Assembly: GCF_006569205.1 (NCBI RefSeq)
Contig: NZ_VIGD01000001.1
Location: 297,065 to 361,064 of the forward strand
Origin: Ureibacillus terrenus
GTDB taxonomy: Bacteria; Bacillota; Bacilli; Bacillales_A; Planococcaceae
DNA: 64,000 nt
Reading direction: 5' to 3'
Part shown: piece by piece, positions 24,664 to 34,444 of the stretch
Position numbering within the stretch: the stretch's first letter is position 1
How the letters are laid out: every line of letters starts with the position of its first letter
Notes under the pieces: model-generated
What the model saw: the letters and a program-made list of their open reading frames with translations, nothing else
Databases searched by the model: none
Told to the model about the DNA's origin: nothing
Program-made: the position numbers and the translations under genes

Positions 24664-24688
24664 AAAGAAGGGAATTTTCCCTTCTTTT
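24664..24688 (+). terminator. Partial terminator between liaH and liaF
   Basis: AAGAAGGGAA-TTTTCCCTTCTTTTT: a compact stem followed by T5. The next gene continues on the same strand 45 bp later. Confidence 0.72.
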
Positions 24689-24733
24689 TCAATATTGATC
24701 ATTTCGTTTGTTCAATTTGAAGGAGGAACCACT

Positions 24734-25417
24734 TTGACCAGTTTCACGACGAAACAGATGATTTCTTTGTTTTTCCTTTTGGTGCTGATTGTATTCGTAG
24801 AGCTGACCATTTTCAATAATGGTGGTGCCCTCTTTCTGATTATTGGGGCGTTTTTGCTTTATCGGAGTTTTTCGAAAGGAAAAAAAATCTATTTTTGGCT
24901 GGGCGCCTTTTTTATTTTTCTGGCGGTTTTAGCCCTTTGGAGCCTGCGTTTTTTCATCGTCTGCTTATTAATATATATTCTCTTTAAACAAACCACAAGC
25001 CGCCAAAAAGAAGTGAAGATCGACGCCGGGCATCCCGAATTTGGCACAATCCAAAAAAACGAGCTCATTCTGCCCTCTTCATGGCCGATGGAAAATTACA
25101 AATGGCAGGATCTGCTGCTTCAAAACTTCCTCGGCGATTTTACGGTCGATGTGACAGAGACCGTTTTGCCGGCCGGAACCTCCGTCATAACAATACGCCA
25201 GGGAATCGGGAAAGTCCGGATCATTTTGCCCTATGAAATTCCTTTTCGACTTCAATATTCCACACTGATCGGGGAAGCGAAAATATTGGACTATCCGCCA
25301 AAACGCCTATGGAATGAAAAGCTGACTTTCGAAGACGGCAATCCGGATGAGTCGAAGAGGAAGCTGGTCATTCATGTGGCCGCCTGGCTGGGGGATGTGG
25401 AGGTGAACCGGAAATGA
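24734..25417 (+). CDS. liaF: LiaF-like membrane inhibitor of LiaRS signalling
   Basis: LiaF keeps the LiaS sensor quiet in unstressed cells. The 227-residue protein has about four N-terminal membrane helices (ISLFFLLVLIVFVELTIF to LRFFIVCLLIYILF) and then a soluble beta-rich domain. That domain contains the family segment LLLQNFLGDFTVDVTETVLP, then GTSVITIRQGIGKVRIILPY and the end [15 protein letters not shown] chose the TTG at 24734-24736 because AGGAGGAACCAC precedes it. It overlaps liaS by 4 bases. No liaG gene lies between liaH and liaF, unlike B. subtilis. Confidence 0.88.
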   Translation: MTSFTTKQMISLFFLLVLIVFVELTIFNNGGALFLIIGAFLLYRSFSKGKKIYFWLGAFFIFLAVLALWSLRFFIVCLLIYILFKQTTSRQKEVKIDAGHPEFGTIQKNELILPSSWPMENYKWQDLLLQNFLGDFTVDVTETVLPAGTSVITIRQGIGKVRIILPYEIPFRLQYSTLIGEAKILDYPPKRLWNEKLTFEDGNPDESKRKLVIHVAAWLGDVEVNRK

Positions 25418-26493
25418 TTTCACTGATTTTCCGCACCTTTGCCATTGCCCTGATTCTTCTTGGCATGTGTTTCGGGCTTTTCTACCTATTATATGGCATT
25501 CCTGATGAATCAACCTGGAGCCCTTTGTGGGAGTATTATTATCATGATTTTCCGTTGTTTGCCATCATAATTACCGGTACATTCATCATCAGTTTCTGCA
25601 TCAGCTTATGGTGGTTCATTACGGAAAAAACAAAAGAAATCATCACCTTGAATTATGTAAAGCAGCTGCCGGAACCCGAAATGCAAGTGAAACGGAATGT
25701 TTCCTATCCGCTCAGAAAAGCTCTGAAAGAAACGAATGAATTAATCGAAACGCAAAGAAAAAGCCTGCAGCGTTTATCCAATGAGAAGGCGGAAGCAAAC
25801 GACAAAATCATCCAGGAGCGGATTGTCGCGGAACGGCAAAGGCTGGCGCGGGAGCTCCACGACTCCGTATCGCAGCAGTTGTTTGCCGCTTCCATGTTAT
25901 TATCGGCATTGACGGAAACGGAAACCCCGCCGGAAGAAACCAAACAGAAGCTGAATCAAATCGAAAAGATCGTGCAGCAGGCCCAATTGGAAATGCGCGC
26001 CTTGCTGTTGCATCTCCGCCCGATCGCATTAAACAACAATACATTGGCACAAGGGCTCAAAGATTTAATTTTAGAGCTCAAACAAAAAGTCCATTTTGAC
26101 ATCGACTATCAAATCGAAGAAATCCAATTGTCGAAAGCGGAGGAAGATCATTTATTCCGCATCGCCCAGGAAGCATTGTCCAATACCCTCCGCCATGCAA
26201 AAGCCACCGAAGTGGAACTGTTGTTAATCGAAAGAGACCAGTTGGCGATTTTAAGAATACAGGACAATGGACGGGGGTTTGATCCAACCGATGAAACCCA
26301 TTCCACTTCCTATGGATTAAAAAATATTGCCGAACGCGCAGTGGAAATTGGTGCCAAATACAAAATTGTATCCGTTCCCGGCGAAGGGACCATCGTTGAA
26401 GTGAAAGTGCCTTTGAAAAAAGAGGATATGCCGCCTTATGAGGAAAAATCGTTGGAAAAACAGGATGGAACGGGAGGCGAATCGGATGATTAG
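25414..26493 (+). CDS. liaS: Envelope-stress sensor histidine kinase LiaS
   Basis: A 359-residue NarL-type histidine kinase. Two membrane helices flank a short outside loop ([20 protein letters not shown] and [20 protein letters not shown]), a linker coiled coil follows, then the HisKA_3 phosphoacceptor in [20 protein letters not shown] (His in ELHDS). The HATPase domain includes [24 protein letters not shown] and [10 protein letters not shown]. The short outer loop is typical of intramembrane-sensing kinases. It overlaps liaF by 4 and liaR by 8 bases, so the three regulators are translated together. Confidence 0.94.
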   Translation: MISLIFRTFAIALILLGMCFGLFYLLYGIPDESTWSPLWEYYYHDFPLFAIIITGTFIISFCISLWWFITEKTKEIITLNYVKQLPEPEMQVKRNVSYPLRKALKETNELIETQRKSLQRLSNEKAEANDKIIQERIVAERQRLARELHDSVSQQLFAASMLLSALTETETPPEETKQKLNQIEKIVQQAQLEMRALLLHLRPIALNNNTLAQGLKDLILELKQKVHFDIDYQIEEIQLSKAEEDHLFRIAQEALSNTLRHAKATEVELLLIERDQLAILRIQDNGRGFDPTDETHSTSYGLKNIAERAVEIGAKYKIVSVPGEGTIVEVKVPLKKEDMPPYEEKSLEKQDGTGGESDD

Positions 26494-27124
26494 AGTATTC
26501 ATTGCCGATGATCATGAAATGGTCCGCATCGGCGTTTCCGCTTATCTTTCCTCCCAGCCGGATATGACGGTCGTCGGGGAAGCGGAGAATGGAAAAGAAG
26601 CGGTGGAAAAAGTGCTCCAGCTCAAACCGAATATCGACATTATTTTGATGGATAATGTGATGCCCGTCATGAACGGGGCGGAAGCGACAAAAGAAATTTT
26701 GAAAGAATGGCCGGAAGCGAAAATTATGATTGTGACAAGTTTCCTCGATGATGATAAAGTATACCCCGCTTTGGAAGCCGGCGCCACAAGCTATATCCTG
26801 AAAACGGCCAATGCGAAGCAGATTGCCGAAGCGATTCGGAAAACCGTCCAAGGCGAACCGGTCCTTGAACCTGAAGTGACATCGAAAATGATCCACCGGA
26901 TGCGGAATGCGGCCAGCCGTCCCCTTCATGAGCAGTTGACCGACCGGGAAATGGAAGTTTTGCTCTTGATGGCGCAGGGAAAAACGAACCAAGAAATAGC
27001 AGATGAGCTGTTCATCGCTTTGAAAACGGTGAAAACGCATGTAAGCAACATCCTTGCAAAACTGGAAGTGCAGGACCGGACACAAGCCGTCGTGTACGCT
27101 TTCCAACACGGGCTGGTGAAATAG
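26486..27124 (+). CDS. liaR: Response regulator LiaR
   Basis: A 212-residue NarL/LuxR-type response regulator paired with LiaS. The receiver domain starts [20 protein letters not shown], with the phosphoacceptor Asp in [10 protein letters not shown] and the conserved Thr/Lys positions in [10 protein letters not shown] and YILKT. The C-terminal helix-turn-helix is [20 protein letters not shown] and [16 protein letters not shown]. The ATG at 26486-26488 was chosen for its position in the GGGAGGCGA ribosome site and the conserved first residues. It is last in the operon and convergent with tkt. Confidence 0.94.
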   Translation: MIRVFIADDHEMVRIGVSAYLSSQPDMTVVGEAENGKEAVEKVLQLKPNIDIILMDNVMPVMNGAEATKEILKEWPEAKIMIVTSFLDDDKVYPALEAGATSYILKTANAKQIAEAIRKTVQGEPVLEPEVTSKMIHRMRNAASRPLHEQLTDREMEVLLLMAQGKTNQEIADELFIALKTVKTHVSNILAKLEVQDRTQAVVYAFQHGLVK

Positions 27125-27280
27125 GGAATCGATGGCGATTTCTCATGGACCATCCATATGCCGATTTAACGGACAAGGATCCAAAATTGTTTACATTCCA
27201 TACGGAACGATTAAGATGAAAGGATTCCACATCAAAGGAAGTTTTCCCCAAAAGGGTACATGTCTGTTCCCCATAAAAAC

Positions 27281-27318
27281 AAAGGCTCCCTTCTTTTTAC
27301 AGAAGGAAGCCTTTGTTT
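27281..27318. terminator. Bidirectional terminator between liaR and tkt
   Basis: AAAGGCTCCCTTCT pairs with AGAAGGAAGCCTTT, with one mismatch, then TGTTTTT on the plus strand. The opposite side is A-rich, so it can also serve tkt. Confidence 0.82.
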
Positions 27319-27323
27319 TTATA

Positions 27324-29318
27324 TTATAAAGCTTTCACTTTATTGACAACATTGTCCACGGTAAATCCGTATTTTTCCATCACAATGTTTCCTGGCGCGC
27401 TGGCGCCGAATTTGTCGATGGCAAGGATATCCCCTTCAGCACCGACATATTTATGCCAGCCCAAAGAAGATCCCATTTCAATCGCCAAACGTTTTGTCAC
27501 CGCTTTTGGCAATACGGATTCCTTATATTCGTCGGACTGTTGATCAAACCGGTCCATGGAAGGCATGGAGACGACCGAAACATCGATGCCTTCTTCGCGC
27601 AATTTTTCCTGCGCTTTCACGGCCAAAGCGACTTCGGAACCAGTGGCAATCAAAATTGCGTCAGGTGTTTCTTTCGATGCCGGTGATACCACATAAGCAC
27701 CTTTTGCAACGCCATCTTTCGCCAGAGTTGCCGTGTTTTCAAGAACAGGCAGGTTTTGGCGGGATAGTACCAAAATCGTTGGCCGATCTTTGGATTGGAT
27801 CGCCAATTTCCATGCTTCGCGTGATTCGTTTGCATCCGCCGGACGGATGACGGAAACGTTCGGCATCGCGCGGAAGGATGCCAAATGTTCAATCGGCTCG
27901 TGCGTTGGGCCGTCTTCGCCGACCGCAATGGAATCATGGGTAAAGACATATGTCACCGGCAATCCCATCAAGGCTGATAAGCGGACGGCAGGGCGAACAT
28001 AATCGGAGAATACAAAGAAAGTTCCTCCGAATACTTTAAGTCCCCCGTGCAGCGCCATGCCGTTCAAAGCTGCGCCCATCGCAAACTCCCGCACGCCAAA
28101 CCAAATATTGCGTCCTTCAGGTGTTTCAGCTGAAAAATCGCCGCCGCCTTTGATCGTCGTTTTGTTTGAACCCGCAAGATCGGCGCTTCCGCCGAAGAAA
28201 TATGGGATTTTTTTGGCAAGCGCGTTGATCGCTTCTCCGGAAGAGGAACGGGTCGCGATGGATTTTCCTGCTTCATACACAGGAAGCTCTGCATCAAAGT
28301 CTTCCGGAAGTTCATTATTTATGGCTTGAAGAAACTGTTTCGCCAATTCCGGATATTCTTTTTGATATGCTTCAAATTTTTTGTTCCATTCCGCTTCGGC
28401 CTGTCCGCCATTTTCCTCTACTACTTTGAATGTCTCATAGACTTCGTCCGGAATTTCAAACGGCTCATGTTTCCAACCGTAAAATTCCTTCGTTAATTTC
28501 GCTTCATCCGCTCCAAGCGGCGCACCATGCACATCGGATTTTCCCGACTTATTCGGGGAACCGTAGCCGATGATCGTTTTTACTTCAATCAATGTCGGTT
28601 TTCCTGTGGATTGCTTCGCTTTGGCGATCGCTTCATTGATGGCATCCACGTCTGTGCCGTCTTCCACACGGAGATAATTCCATCCGCACGCTTCAAACCG
28701 TTTTTGAATATTTTCCGAAAAAGCTTTTGAAAGATCGCCGTCCAATGAAATATCATTGGAATCGTAAAGAACGATCAATTTTTCCAGTTTCAAGTGTCCC
28801 GCCAATGAGATGGCTTCTGCCGCTACACCTTCCATCAGGTCACCGTCTCCGCAAAGGGCAAACGTATAATGGTCGACAATGTCAAATCCCGGTTTATTGT
28901 ACATCGCTGCCAAATGACGCTCAGCCATCGCCATTCCTACGGCCATGGCAATCCCTTGTCCAAGCGGCCCCGTCGTTGCCTCCACACCGGCTGTATGGCC
29001 ATATTCCGGATGTCCAGGCGTTTTGGAACCCCATTGGCGGAAATTTTTAATTTCTTCCAAGTCCAAATCATAGCCGCTTAAATGGAGAAGGCTATATAAC
29101 AGCATGGAGCCATGTCCCGCGGAAAGAATGAAACGGTCACGGTTGAACCATTTAGGGTTTTTAGGATTATGGCGCATTTGTTTTGTCCATAATGTGTATG
29201 CCATCGGAGCCGCACCCATTGGAAGTCCCGGATGTCCCGAGTTCGCTTTCTCAATGGCATCAATAGACAGTGTCCGGATCGCGTTGATTGCTGTTAAATC
29301 CGCTGTAGTTGTCATCAT
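27324..29318 (-). CDS. tkt: Transketolase
   Basis: Transketolase moves two-carbon units between sugar phosphates in the pentose phosphate pathway with thiamine diphosphate. The 664-residue length is normal. Visible features are [20 protein letters not shown] at the N-terminus, the ThDP motif [20 protein letters not shown], the pyrimidine-domain [20 protein letters not shown], and the C-terminal domain with [16 protein letters not shown]. It stands between lia and the DUF896 gene; tkt next to yneB/lexA is the ordinary Bacillus arrangement. The gene at 29442 is separated by about 120 bp, enough for its own promoter. Confidence 0.97.
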   Translation of the reverse strand: MMTTTADLTAINAIRTLSIDAIEKANSGHPGLPMGAAPMAYTLWTKQMRHNPKNPKWFNRDRFILSAGHGSMLLYSLLHLSGYDLDLEEIKNFRQWGSKTPGHPEYGHTAGVEATTGPLGQGIAMAVGMAMAERHLAAMYNKPGFDIVDHYTFALCGDGDLMEGVAAEAISLAGHLKLEKLIVLYDSNDISLDGDLSKAFSENIQKRFEACGWNYLRVEDGTDVDAINEAIAKAKQSTGKPTLIEVKTIIGYGSPNKSGKSDVHGAPLGADEAKLTKEFYGWKHEPFEIPDEVYETFKVVEENGGQAEAEWNKKFEAYQKEYPELAKQFLQAINNELPEDFDAELPVYEAGKSIATRSSSGEAINALAKKIPYFFGGSADLAGSNKTTIKGGGDFSAETPEGRNIWFGVREFAMGAALNGMALHGGLKVFGGTFFVFSDYVRPAVRLSALMGLPVTYVFTHDSIAVGEDGPTHEPIEHLASFRAMPNVSVIRPADANESREAWKLAIQSKDRPTILVLSRQNLPVLENTATLAKDGVAKGAYVVSPASKETPDAILIATGSEVALAVKAQEKLREEGIDVSVVSMPSMDRFDQQSDEYKESVLPKAVTKRLAIEMGSSLGWHKYVGAEGDILAIDKFGASAPGNIVMEKYGFTVDNVVNKVKAL

Positions 29319-29441
29319 TTACATCCTTTCTCGTGCAATTATTGTCCCGTATACAGTTTAGACAACATTTTCTTGGAAAACAATCTATTTTTATGGAATC
29401 TCATATTTTCTTGCACATTATCTTTCGGCATGGAGGCTTCT

Positions 29442-29672
29442 CTAATTCAATCGGTTGCGGCGGAGCTTTTTTATTTTTTCAGGTGTGACATCATTTCCTT
29501 CGATGTCAAAAATTTGCACATTTTCGATGGTCTTTCTGAAATGTTCACGGAAAGCTTCCAAATATTCCTTCCGAAGCATTGTGCGTTCTTTTGCTTCTTC
29601 TTCCGTCAATTTTCCCTCTCTTGCTTTTCGCGTCAATTCATTGATCCGGGCAATTTTTTCTTTTGGCAACAT
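29442..29672 (-). CDS. DUF896 (YnzC-like) small protein
   Basis: A 76-residue protein of the DUF896/UPF0291 family. It starts MLPKEKIARINELTRKAREG and continues with the conserved LTEEEAKERTMLRKEYLEAF and FDIEGNDVTPEKIKKLR. The family is a two-helix hairpin protein; B. subtilis YnzC lies at the same place and belongs to the SOS-linked yneA-yneB-ynzC unit. Function unsettled. The start at 29670-29672 has AAGGTGTG upstream; the longer frame lacks one. It is 43 bp past the yneB terminator, so it may have only partial read-through from the SOS promoter. Confidence 0.88.
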   Translation of the reverse strand: MLPKEKIARINELTRKAREGKLTEEEAKERTMLRKEYLEAFREHFRKTIENVQIFDIEGNDVTPEKIKKLRRNRLN

Positions 29673-29713
29673 TTCATTCACACCTTTCCTTTTCAATACA
29701 TAAAAGAATATGC

Positions 29714-30733
<1,020 letters not shown>

Positions 30734-30751
30734 GACTCTTTCCCCTTTTTA

Positions 30752-30765
30752 CGAATATTTGTTCG
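30752..30765. promoter_or_regulatory. LexA (SOS) box 1
   Basis: CGAATATTTGTTCG differs at one base of the left arm from the Bacillus consensus CGAACRNRYGTTYC. It is nearest to yneA. Confidence 0.75.
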
Positions 30766-30784
30766 GAATATCTGTTCTTACTTT

Positions 30785-30809
30785 AATGCGAACACACGTT
30801 TCTTGTCAA
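30785..30809 (-). promoter_or_regulatory. yneA-yneB promoter
   Basis: On the minus strand TTGACA (30804-30809) is followed after about 18 bases by TAAAGT as -10. SOS box 2 fills the spacer, so LexA binding would block it directly. Confidence 0.7.
30789..30802. promoter_or_regulatory. LexA (SOS) box 2
   Basis: CGAACACACGTTTC is a perfect match to CGAACRNRYGTTYC. It lies between the -35 and -10 of the yneA-yneB promoter. Confidence 0.92.
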
Positions 30810-30818
30810 GACTTTTTT

Positions 30819-30832
30819 CGAACCTGTGTTTG
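30819..30832. promoter_or_regulatory. LexA (SOS) box 3
   Basis: CGAACCTGTGTTTG has intact CGAAC and GTTT arms with differences at two consensus positions. It overlaps the lexA -35. Confidence 0.75.
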
Positions 30833-30858
30833 CATTCCTGCATTTTTACTGCTATACT
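30830..30858 (+). promoter_or_regulatory. lexA promoter
   Basis: TTGCAT (30830-30835), 17-bp spacer, TATACT (30853-30858). SOS box 3 overlaps the -35, consistent with autoregulation. Confidence 0.75.
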
Positions 30859-30900
30859 AAATGTAAAATATGTAAAACTATTCACATTGAGGTGACCAAA

Positions 30901-31518
30901 ATGGAGAAGCTTTCAAAAAGGCAGAAAGAGATATTGGAATTTATAAAAAATGAGGTACGGGCGAAAGGGTATCCTCCATCCGTTCGTGAAATAGGTGAGG
31001 CGGTTGGGCTTGCCTCCAGCTCAACAGTACATGGTCACCTTACGCGCCTTGAACAGAAAGGATATATCCGGAGAGACCCTACTAAACCCCGGGCGATTGA
31101 AATATTGGATCTAGAAGAGGAGCCCCAAAGACAGTCCGTGATCCATGTGCCTTTGGTGGGCCGGGTAACCGCCGGGCAGCCGATTACGGCGATTGAAAAC
31201 ATCGAGGAATATTTTCCTTTGCCTGCTGCATACGGATCGGACGATGATCAGCTGTTTATGCTGGAAGTAATGGGGGACTCCATGATCGAAGCGGGAATTT
31301 TGGACGGAGACTATGTTATCGTGAAAAAGACTTCCACCGCAAACAATGGGGAAATTGTTGTGGCAATGACGGAAGATAATGAGGCGACGGTGAAAAGATT
31401 CTATAAGGAAAAGGACCATTTCCGCCTGCAGCCCGAAAATTCGGCCATGGAACCCATTATTGTCGATAAAGTCACGATTTTGGGAACAGTGGTGGGTCTT
31501 TACCGAAAATTTCATTAA
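30901..31518 (+). CDS. lexA: SOS repressor LexA
   Basis: LexA represses DNA-damage genes and cleaves itself when RecA is activated. The 205-residue protein has the winged helix ([20 protein letters not shown]), the Ala91-Gly92 cleavage site in GRVTAGQP, the catalytic Ser127 in VMGDSM and Lys165 in EATVKRF. The ATG at 30901 was chosen over an upstream in-frame start because GAGGTGA precedes it and [19 protein letters not shown] is the standard N-terminus. It is divergent from yneA-yneB, and the shared region carries three SOS boxes. A terminator follows. Confidence 0.97.
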   Translation: MEKLSKRQKEILEFIKNEVRAKGYPPSVREIGEAVGLASSSTVHGHLTRLEQKGYIRRDPTKPRAIEILDLEEEPQRQSVIHVPLVGRVTAGQPITAIENIEEYFPLPAAYGSDDDQLFMLEVMGDSMIEAGILDGDYVIVKKTSTANNGEIVVAMTEDNEATVKRFYKEKDHFRLQPENSAMEPIIVDKVTILGTVVGLYRKFH

Positions 31519-31536
31519 TTCATTTTATTGGGAAAG

Positions 31537-31562
31537 AAAGGGGCTAAAACGGCCCCTTTTCT
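31537..31562. terminator. Terminator between lexA and the C26 gene
   Basis: AAAGGGGC and GCCCCTTTT form a stem with a T run on the plus strand. The genes converge, and A-rich sequence on the other side allows bidirectional use. Confidence 0.82.
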
Positions 31563-32268
31563 ACTTTTCTTTTCTGCATGCCGCAATAAATGACCGGAAC
31601 AGGGCCAATGACATCGGGTCCCCATTTACGGCCAACGCTTCCGGATGCCATTGGACGCCGAGGCAAAACGGCAATGTTTTATGTTCTGCCGCCTCCACGA
31701 TGCCATCGCTTGCCACCCCGACGATCGCCAGGTCCTTTGCGGCTTCTTTAATGGCCTGATGATGAAAGGAATTGACCGCTATCTTTTTCGTATTGGCGAT
31801 TTTGTACAATTTGCTGTCTTCCCGGAGATGGACAAAATGGGAAGTTTCATGCCGGAGAGAAGTTTGGGAATGCAACAAGGTTTCCCGTTTCTTTTGGGCG
31901 TAAAGATCCTGATAAACCGTTCCCCCCAATGCGACGTTCAATATTTGAAGTCCGCGGCAAACCGCTAAAATGGGAATCTTCTTTTGGATTGCCGCTATTG
32001 TCCATTGGATTTCCCGTTCATCCCGTTCGGTGATCACCCTGCCCAGGCGGGGAAGCGGTTCCTCTCCATAAAGGATCGGATTAATATCCCCCCCGCCCGA
32101 AAGAAGCAAACCGTTAATTGTGTTGATGATGCGTTCGCCATCATCTTCCCCTGCATACGGCAGGCCTACCGGAATCCCCCCGGCTTCCATCACCGCCTTC
32201 ACATACGCTTCATTTAACCGGTAAAATCCTTCATCCCAATCCATGGTAATTCCGATGATCGGTTTGAT
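31561..32268 (-). CDS. Class I glutamine amidotransferase (peptidase C26), apparent ATC start
   Basis: A gamma-glutamyl-hydrolase-type (PuuD-like) protein of 235 residues. The nucleophile Cys is in ILAVCRGLQILNVALGGTVY, the catalytic His-x-Glu is in GVQWHPEA, and the glycine loop GLLLSGGGDINPILYGEEP is present. It may cleave gamma-glutamyl amides; the substrate is unknown. Family proteins start with a P-x-I-G-I-T strand. Here that strand (KPIIGIT) lies upstream of the first ATG and is preceded by ATC at 32266-32268, with GAGGAGG exactly 7 bases before it. I therefore place the start at ATC; the first ATG (32244) would remove the first beta strand. Confidence 0.8.
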   Translation of the reverse strand: MKPIIGITMDWDEGFYRLNEAYVKAVMEAGGIPVGLPYAGEDDGERIINTINGLLLSGGGDINPILYGEEPLPRLGRVITERDEREIQWTIAAIQKKIPILAVCRGLQILNVALGGTVYQDLYAQKKRETLLHSQTSLRHETSHFVHLREDSKLYKIANTKKIAVNSFHHQAIKEAAKDLAIVGVASDGIVEAAEHKTLPFCLGVQWHPEALAVNGDPMSLALFRSFIAACRKEK

Positions 32269-32340
32269 GGGGATACCTCCTCATAAGCCTTTTCTGTAAT
32301 ATATTCGATTCCGGGAAAAGTTTAGAGCTGCAAAAATAAA

Positions 32341-32380
32341 AAACACCGCCCATTGCCAAAAGCGACGAGCGATGTTTTTT
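32341..32380 (-). terminator. Terminator at the end of the pilus operon
   Basis: On the minus strand AAAACATCGC and GCGGTGTTTTTT pair with one G-U and are followed by T6. It begins at the prepilin peptidase stop codon. Confidence 0.65.
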
Positions 32381-33131
32381 AAAACAAATTCCAATACCAC
32401 CGGATGATGGAATCTCCGTAAAAATAAACAATGATTGCGGCAACGGCGATGGAGGGGCCAAAAGGGACCGGATTTTTCATGCCCTGCTTCCTCATCTTCA
32501 ACACCATAATGCCTGCAAACAAGCCGATGATGGAAGATAAAAATAATGTCAGCACGGTCTTCACGGTCCCCAGCACAAGGCCGATCAATAAAAACAACTT
32601 GATGTCGCCTCCGCCCATGCCTCCTTTCGAAACGACCGCAATCCCCAAAAGGATCGCAAATCCGATTGCGGCGCCGAGAAATGCATCCCACCACGGTTCA
32701 AGCGGTGACAGGAACCGGCCAAGGATGATTAACGGCAAAAAGAACAGAAGCACTTTATCCGGAATGATCATATATTGAAAATCGGATACAACGATAATGA
32801 CCAATAATGAGATGAACAAAAGCGCCACGGCCAATTCAAAGGACCATCCGAGCCGCAAGTAACCGAAAACAAACATAAAACCCGTTGCAAGCTCGGACAC
32901 CACATAAACCGGCGAAATCCCCGCGCCGCAAGTTCTGCATTTTCCGCGCAAAAGGATGTATGAAAACACAGGAATCAAATCAATGGCCGTCAGACGTCTT
33001 TGGCAATGCGGGCAATGGGAAGGAGGATAAATGATGGACTCCTTTTTCGGCACCCGAAGCCCGACCACATTATAAAATGAACCTAATACAATTCCAAAAA
33101 GGAAGAAAAAGATTGAGTACACGATTTCCAT
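32379..33131 (-). CDS. pilD: Type IV prepilin peptidase
   Basis: This membrane aspartyl protease cleaves the leader of prepilins and methylates the new N-terminus. The 250-residue protein starts with a helix, then the cytoplasmic domain with two Cys pairs (CPHCQRRLTAIDLIPVFSYI and CRTCGAG) that bind zinc. Seven further helices follow. The first catalytic Asp is in SDFQYMIIPDK and the second in the GxGD-type motif GMGGGDIKLF. It is last in the pil operon, 27 bp after pilO. Alternatively it could be the ComC of a competence system, but its place makes a pilus role more likely; it may serve both. Confidence 0.92.
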   Translation of the reverse strand: MEIVYSIFFFLFGIVLGSFYNVVGLRVPKKESIIYPPSHCPHCQRRLTAIDLIPVFSYILLRGKCRTCGAGISPVYVVSELATGFMFVFGYLRLGWSFELAVALLFISLLVIIVVSDFQYMIIPDKVLLFFLPLIILGRFLSPLEPWWDAFLGAAIGFAILLGIAVVSKGGMGGGDIKLFLLIGLVLGTVKTVLTLFLSSIIGLFAGIMVLKMRKQGMKNPVPFGPSIAVAAIIVYFYGDSIIRWYWNLF

Positions 33132-33158
33132 GAAAAGCGCTCCTTACGAGAACAGCGA

Positions 33159-33860
33159 TTACACTGCCCCTTCATAATAGAAGGTTGTGACTTGAACAGT
33201 GGCTTCAATGCTTTCCTGGGGATCTTCCGAAATTTCATTTTCTTCCCCCGGCAAAGTGAAATTGATGATGTCGATGTGCATTATGCGCTCGATTTTCTCA
33301 ATTTCTTTGATAAATCTTACCAAATGTTGAAAATCTGGAGATTCCACGTTGATTTCAAAGGTGATCAGCTTGAGCTCCGGCGGAAGAGATTCTTTATCGA
33401 TCGTCGAAACAGGGGCTTCATCGGAATCCTGACCTTCCTTATCGTCCTCCTCCGCTGTCCCTTCCGTGTTTTCTTCCCCGCCGGAAGCGTTCGGATCATT
33501 TAAGTCCGATTCCGAAACAAGTGTATCATATCCATTAAAATCAATGGATAAAATTTTTGTTCCGGTTACATATTGGGTTTCTTCTATATTTAATACTAAA
33601 TCATCCAAATTTCTGGTAGAAGGCACTTTTTTCCGCAAATCGAAAATGGTTGCCTGATCGAGGTTTTTATTCGCTTTGATTTCCTCGATTTGTTGCTGGA
33701 TCGAAGAAATTTCGGAATTCACCGATTCAATGGAAGACTCGAGGGAGGCGGCTTCCTGCTTTTTCGGCAAAATCACGTAATAATAAAGGGCGAACAGCAA
33801 TGCTGCGATGAGGGCGATCAACAATATAATGGAAGAATTTTTTTCATTCAATAGTTTCAT
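33159..33860 (-). CDS. pilO: PilO-like inner-membrane pilus assembly protein
   Basis: A 233-residue bitopic protein with one N-terminal helix (IILLIALIAALLFALYYYVI), a periplasm-side coiled coil (ASLESSIESVNSEISSIQQQ) and a ferredoxin-like C-terminal domain with the typical ELKLITFEINVESPDFQHLV. In type IV pili PilN and PilO form the platform linking PilM to the pilus. Between residues about 120 and 150 is an acidic, unstructured stretch (GGEENTEGTAEEDDKEGQDS). The start overlaps the pilN stop by 4 bases. Confidence 0.85.
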   Translation of the reverse strand: MKLLNEKNSSIILLIALIAALLFALYYYVILPKKQEAASLESSIESVNSEISSIQQQIEEIKANKNLDQATIFDLRKKVPSTRNLDDLVLNIEETQYVTGTKILSIDFNGYDTLVSESDLNDPNASGGEENTEGTAEEDDKEGQDSDEAPVSTIDKESLPPELKLITFEINVESPDFQHLVRFIKEIEKIERIMHIDIINFTLPGEENEISEDPQESIEATVQVTTFYYEGAV

Positions 33861-34444
33861 TGTTTTCCACCCCCGGCAGCCAAAGTCTGTTGATTAATCG
33901 AAAGGGTAAATTTGACTTTATAGCGCGGAATTTCCCGGAAGTCCGCCTTCTTTTCCGCATCTTCCTTAATCTTGAAATGTTCAATTTCCGAAACTTGGGC
34001 ATCTTTGACATATTCGCTGCCCGAGATGCGGGACAAATACTTGGAAATATCGCTCAATGTTTCAAAGTCCATCGCCACTTCCGCCGTCTGCGCGGTAAAT
34101 GCGTATTCCCTCAAATAAGAATGCCCCGGCTGCAGACGAATCGTTTCATCAATAATCGGCGAAACTGGATAGGAAATGTTTTCCACAAAATCGACCGATT
34201 GCTTTAAGGAAGCGGTATCGACGGAAATGCTGTCCAATTCCTCCTGCAATTGATCCCGCTTTGTCAACAGCTGCTCCTCTTCCTTTTGCAAAGAAGAAAT
34301 CTTGCTCAGATAGGTAAAATATTGCAGCACAAAAAAGGAGACAAAGAGCAGCGTGATAATCGTTAAAATAATGTACAGATTTTTTGGAATGGACTGCCTT
34401 CTTTCCACTTTCGGCAAAAGGTTAATATCAGGAATATACATCAT
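33857..34444 (-). CDS. pilN: PilN-like inner-membrane pilus assembly protein
   Basis: A 195-residue bitopic protein. The cytoplasmic N-terminus contains MMYIPDINLLPKVERR, close to the INLLP motif by which PilN binds PilM. A membrane helix (LYIILTIITLLFVSFFVLQY) is followed by a coiled coil (LQKEEEQLLTKRDQLQEEL) and a beta-alpha domain. It overlaps pilM and pilO by 4 bases each, so the three platform proteins are translationally coupled. Confidence 0.9.
   Translation of the reverse strand: MMYIPDINLLPKVERRQSIPKNLYIILTIITLLFVSFFVLQYFTYLSKISSLQKEEEQLLTKRDQLQEELDSISVDTASLKQSVDFVENISYPVSPIIDETIRLQPGHSYLREYAFTAQTAEVAMDFETLSDISKYLSRISGSEYVKDAQVSEIEHFKIKEDAEKKADFREIPRYKVKFTLSINQQTLAAGGGKQ

Noticed and set aside
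26078..27109. 343-codon minus-strand frame opposite liaS-liaR
   Set aside because: It lies wholly antisense to two well-identified overlapping genes, is rich in His/Phe/Arg as expected for a shadow frame, and has no ribosome site.
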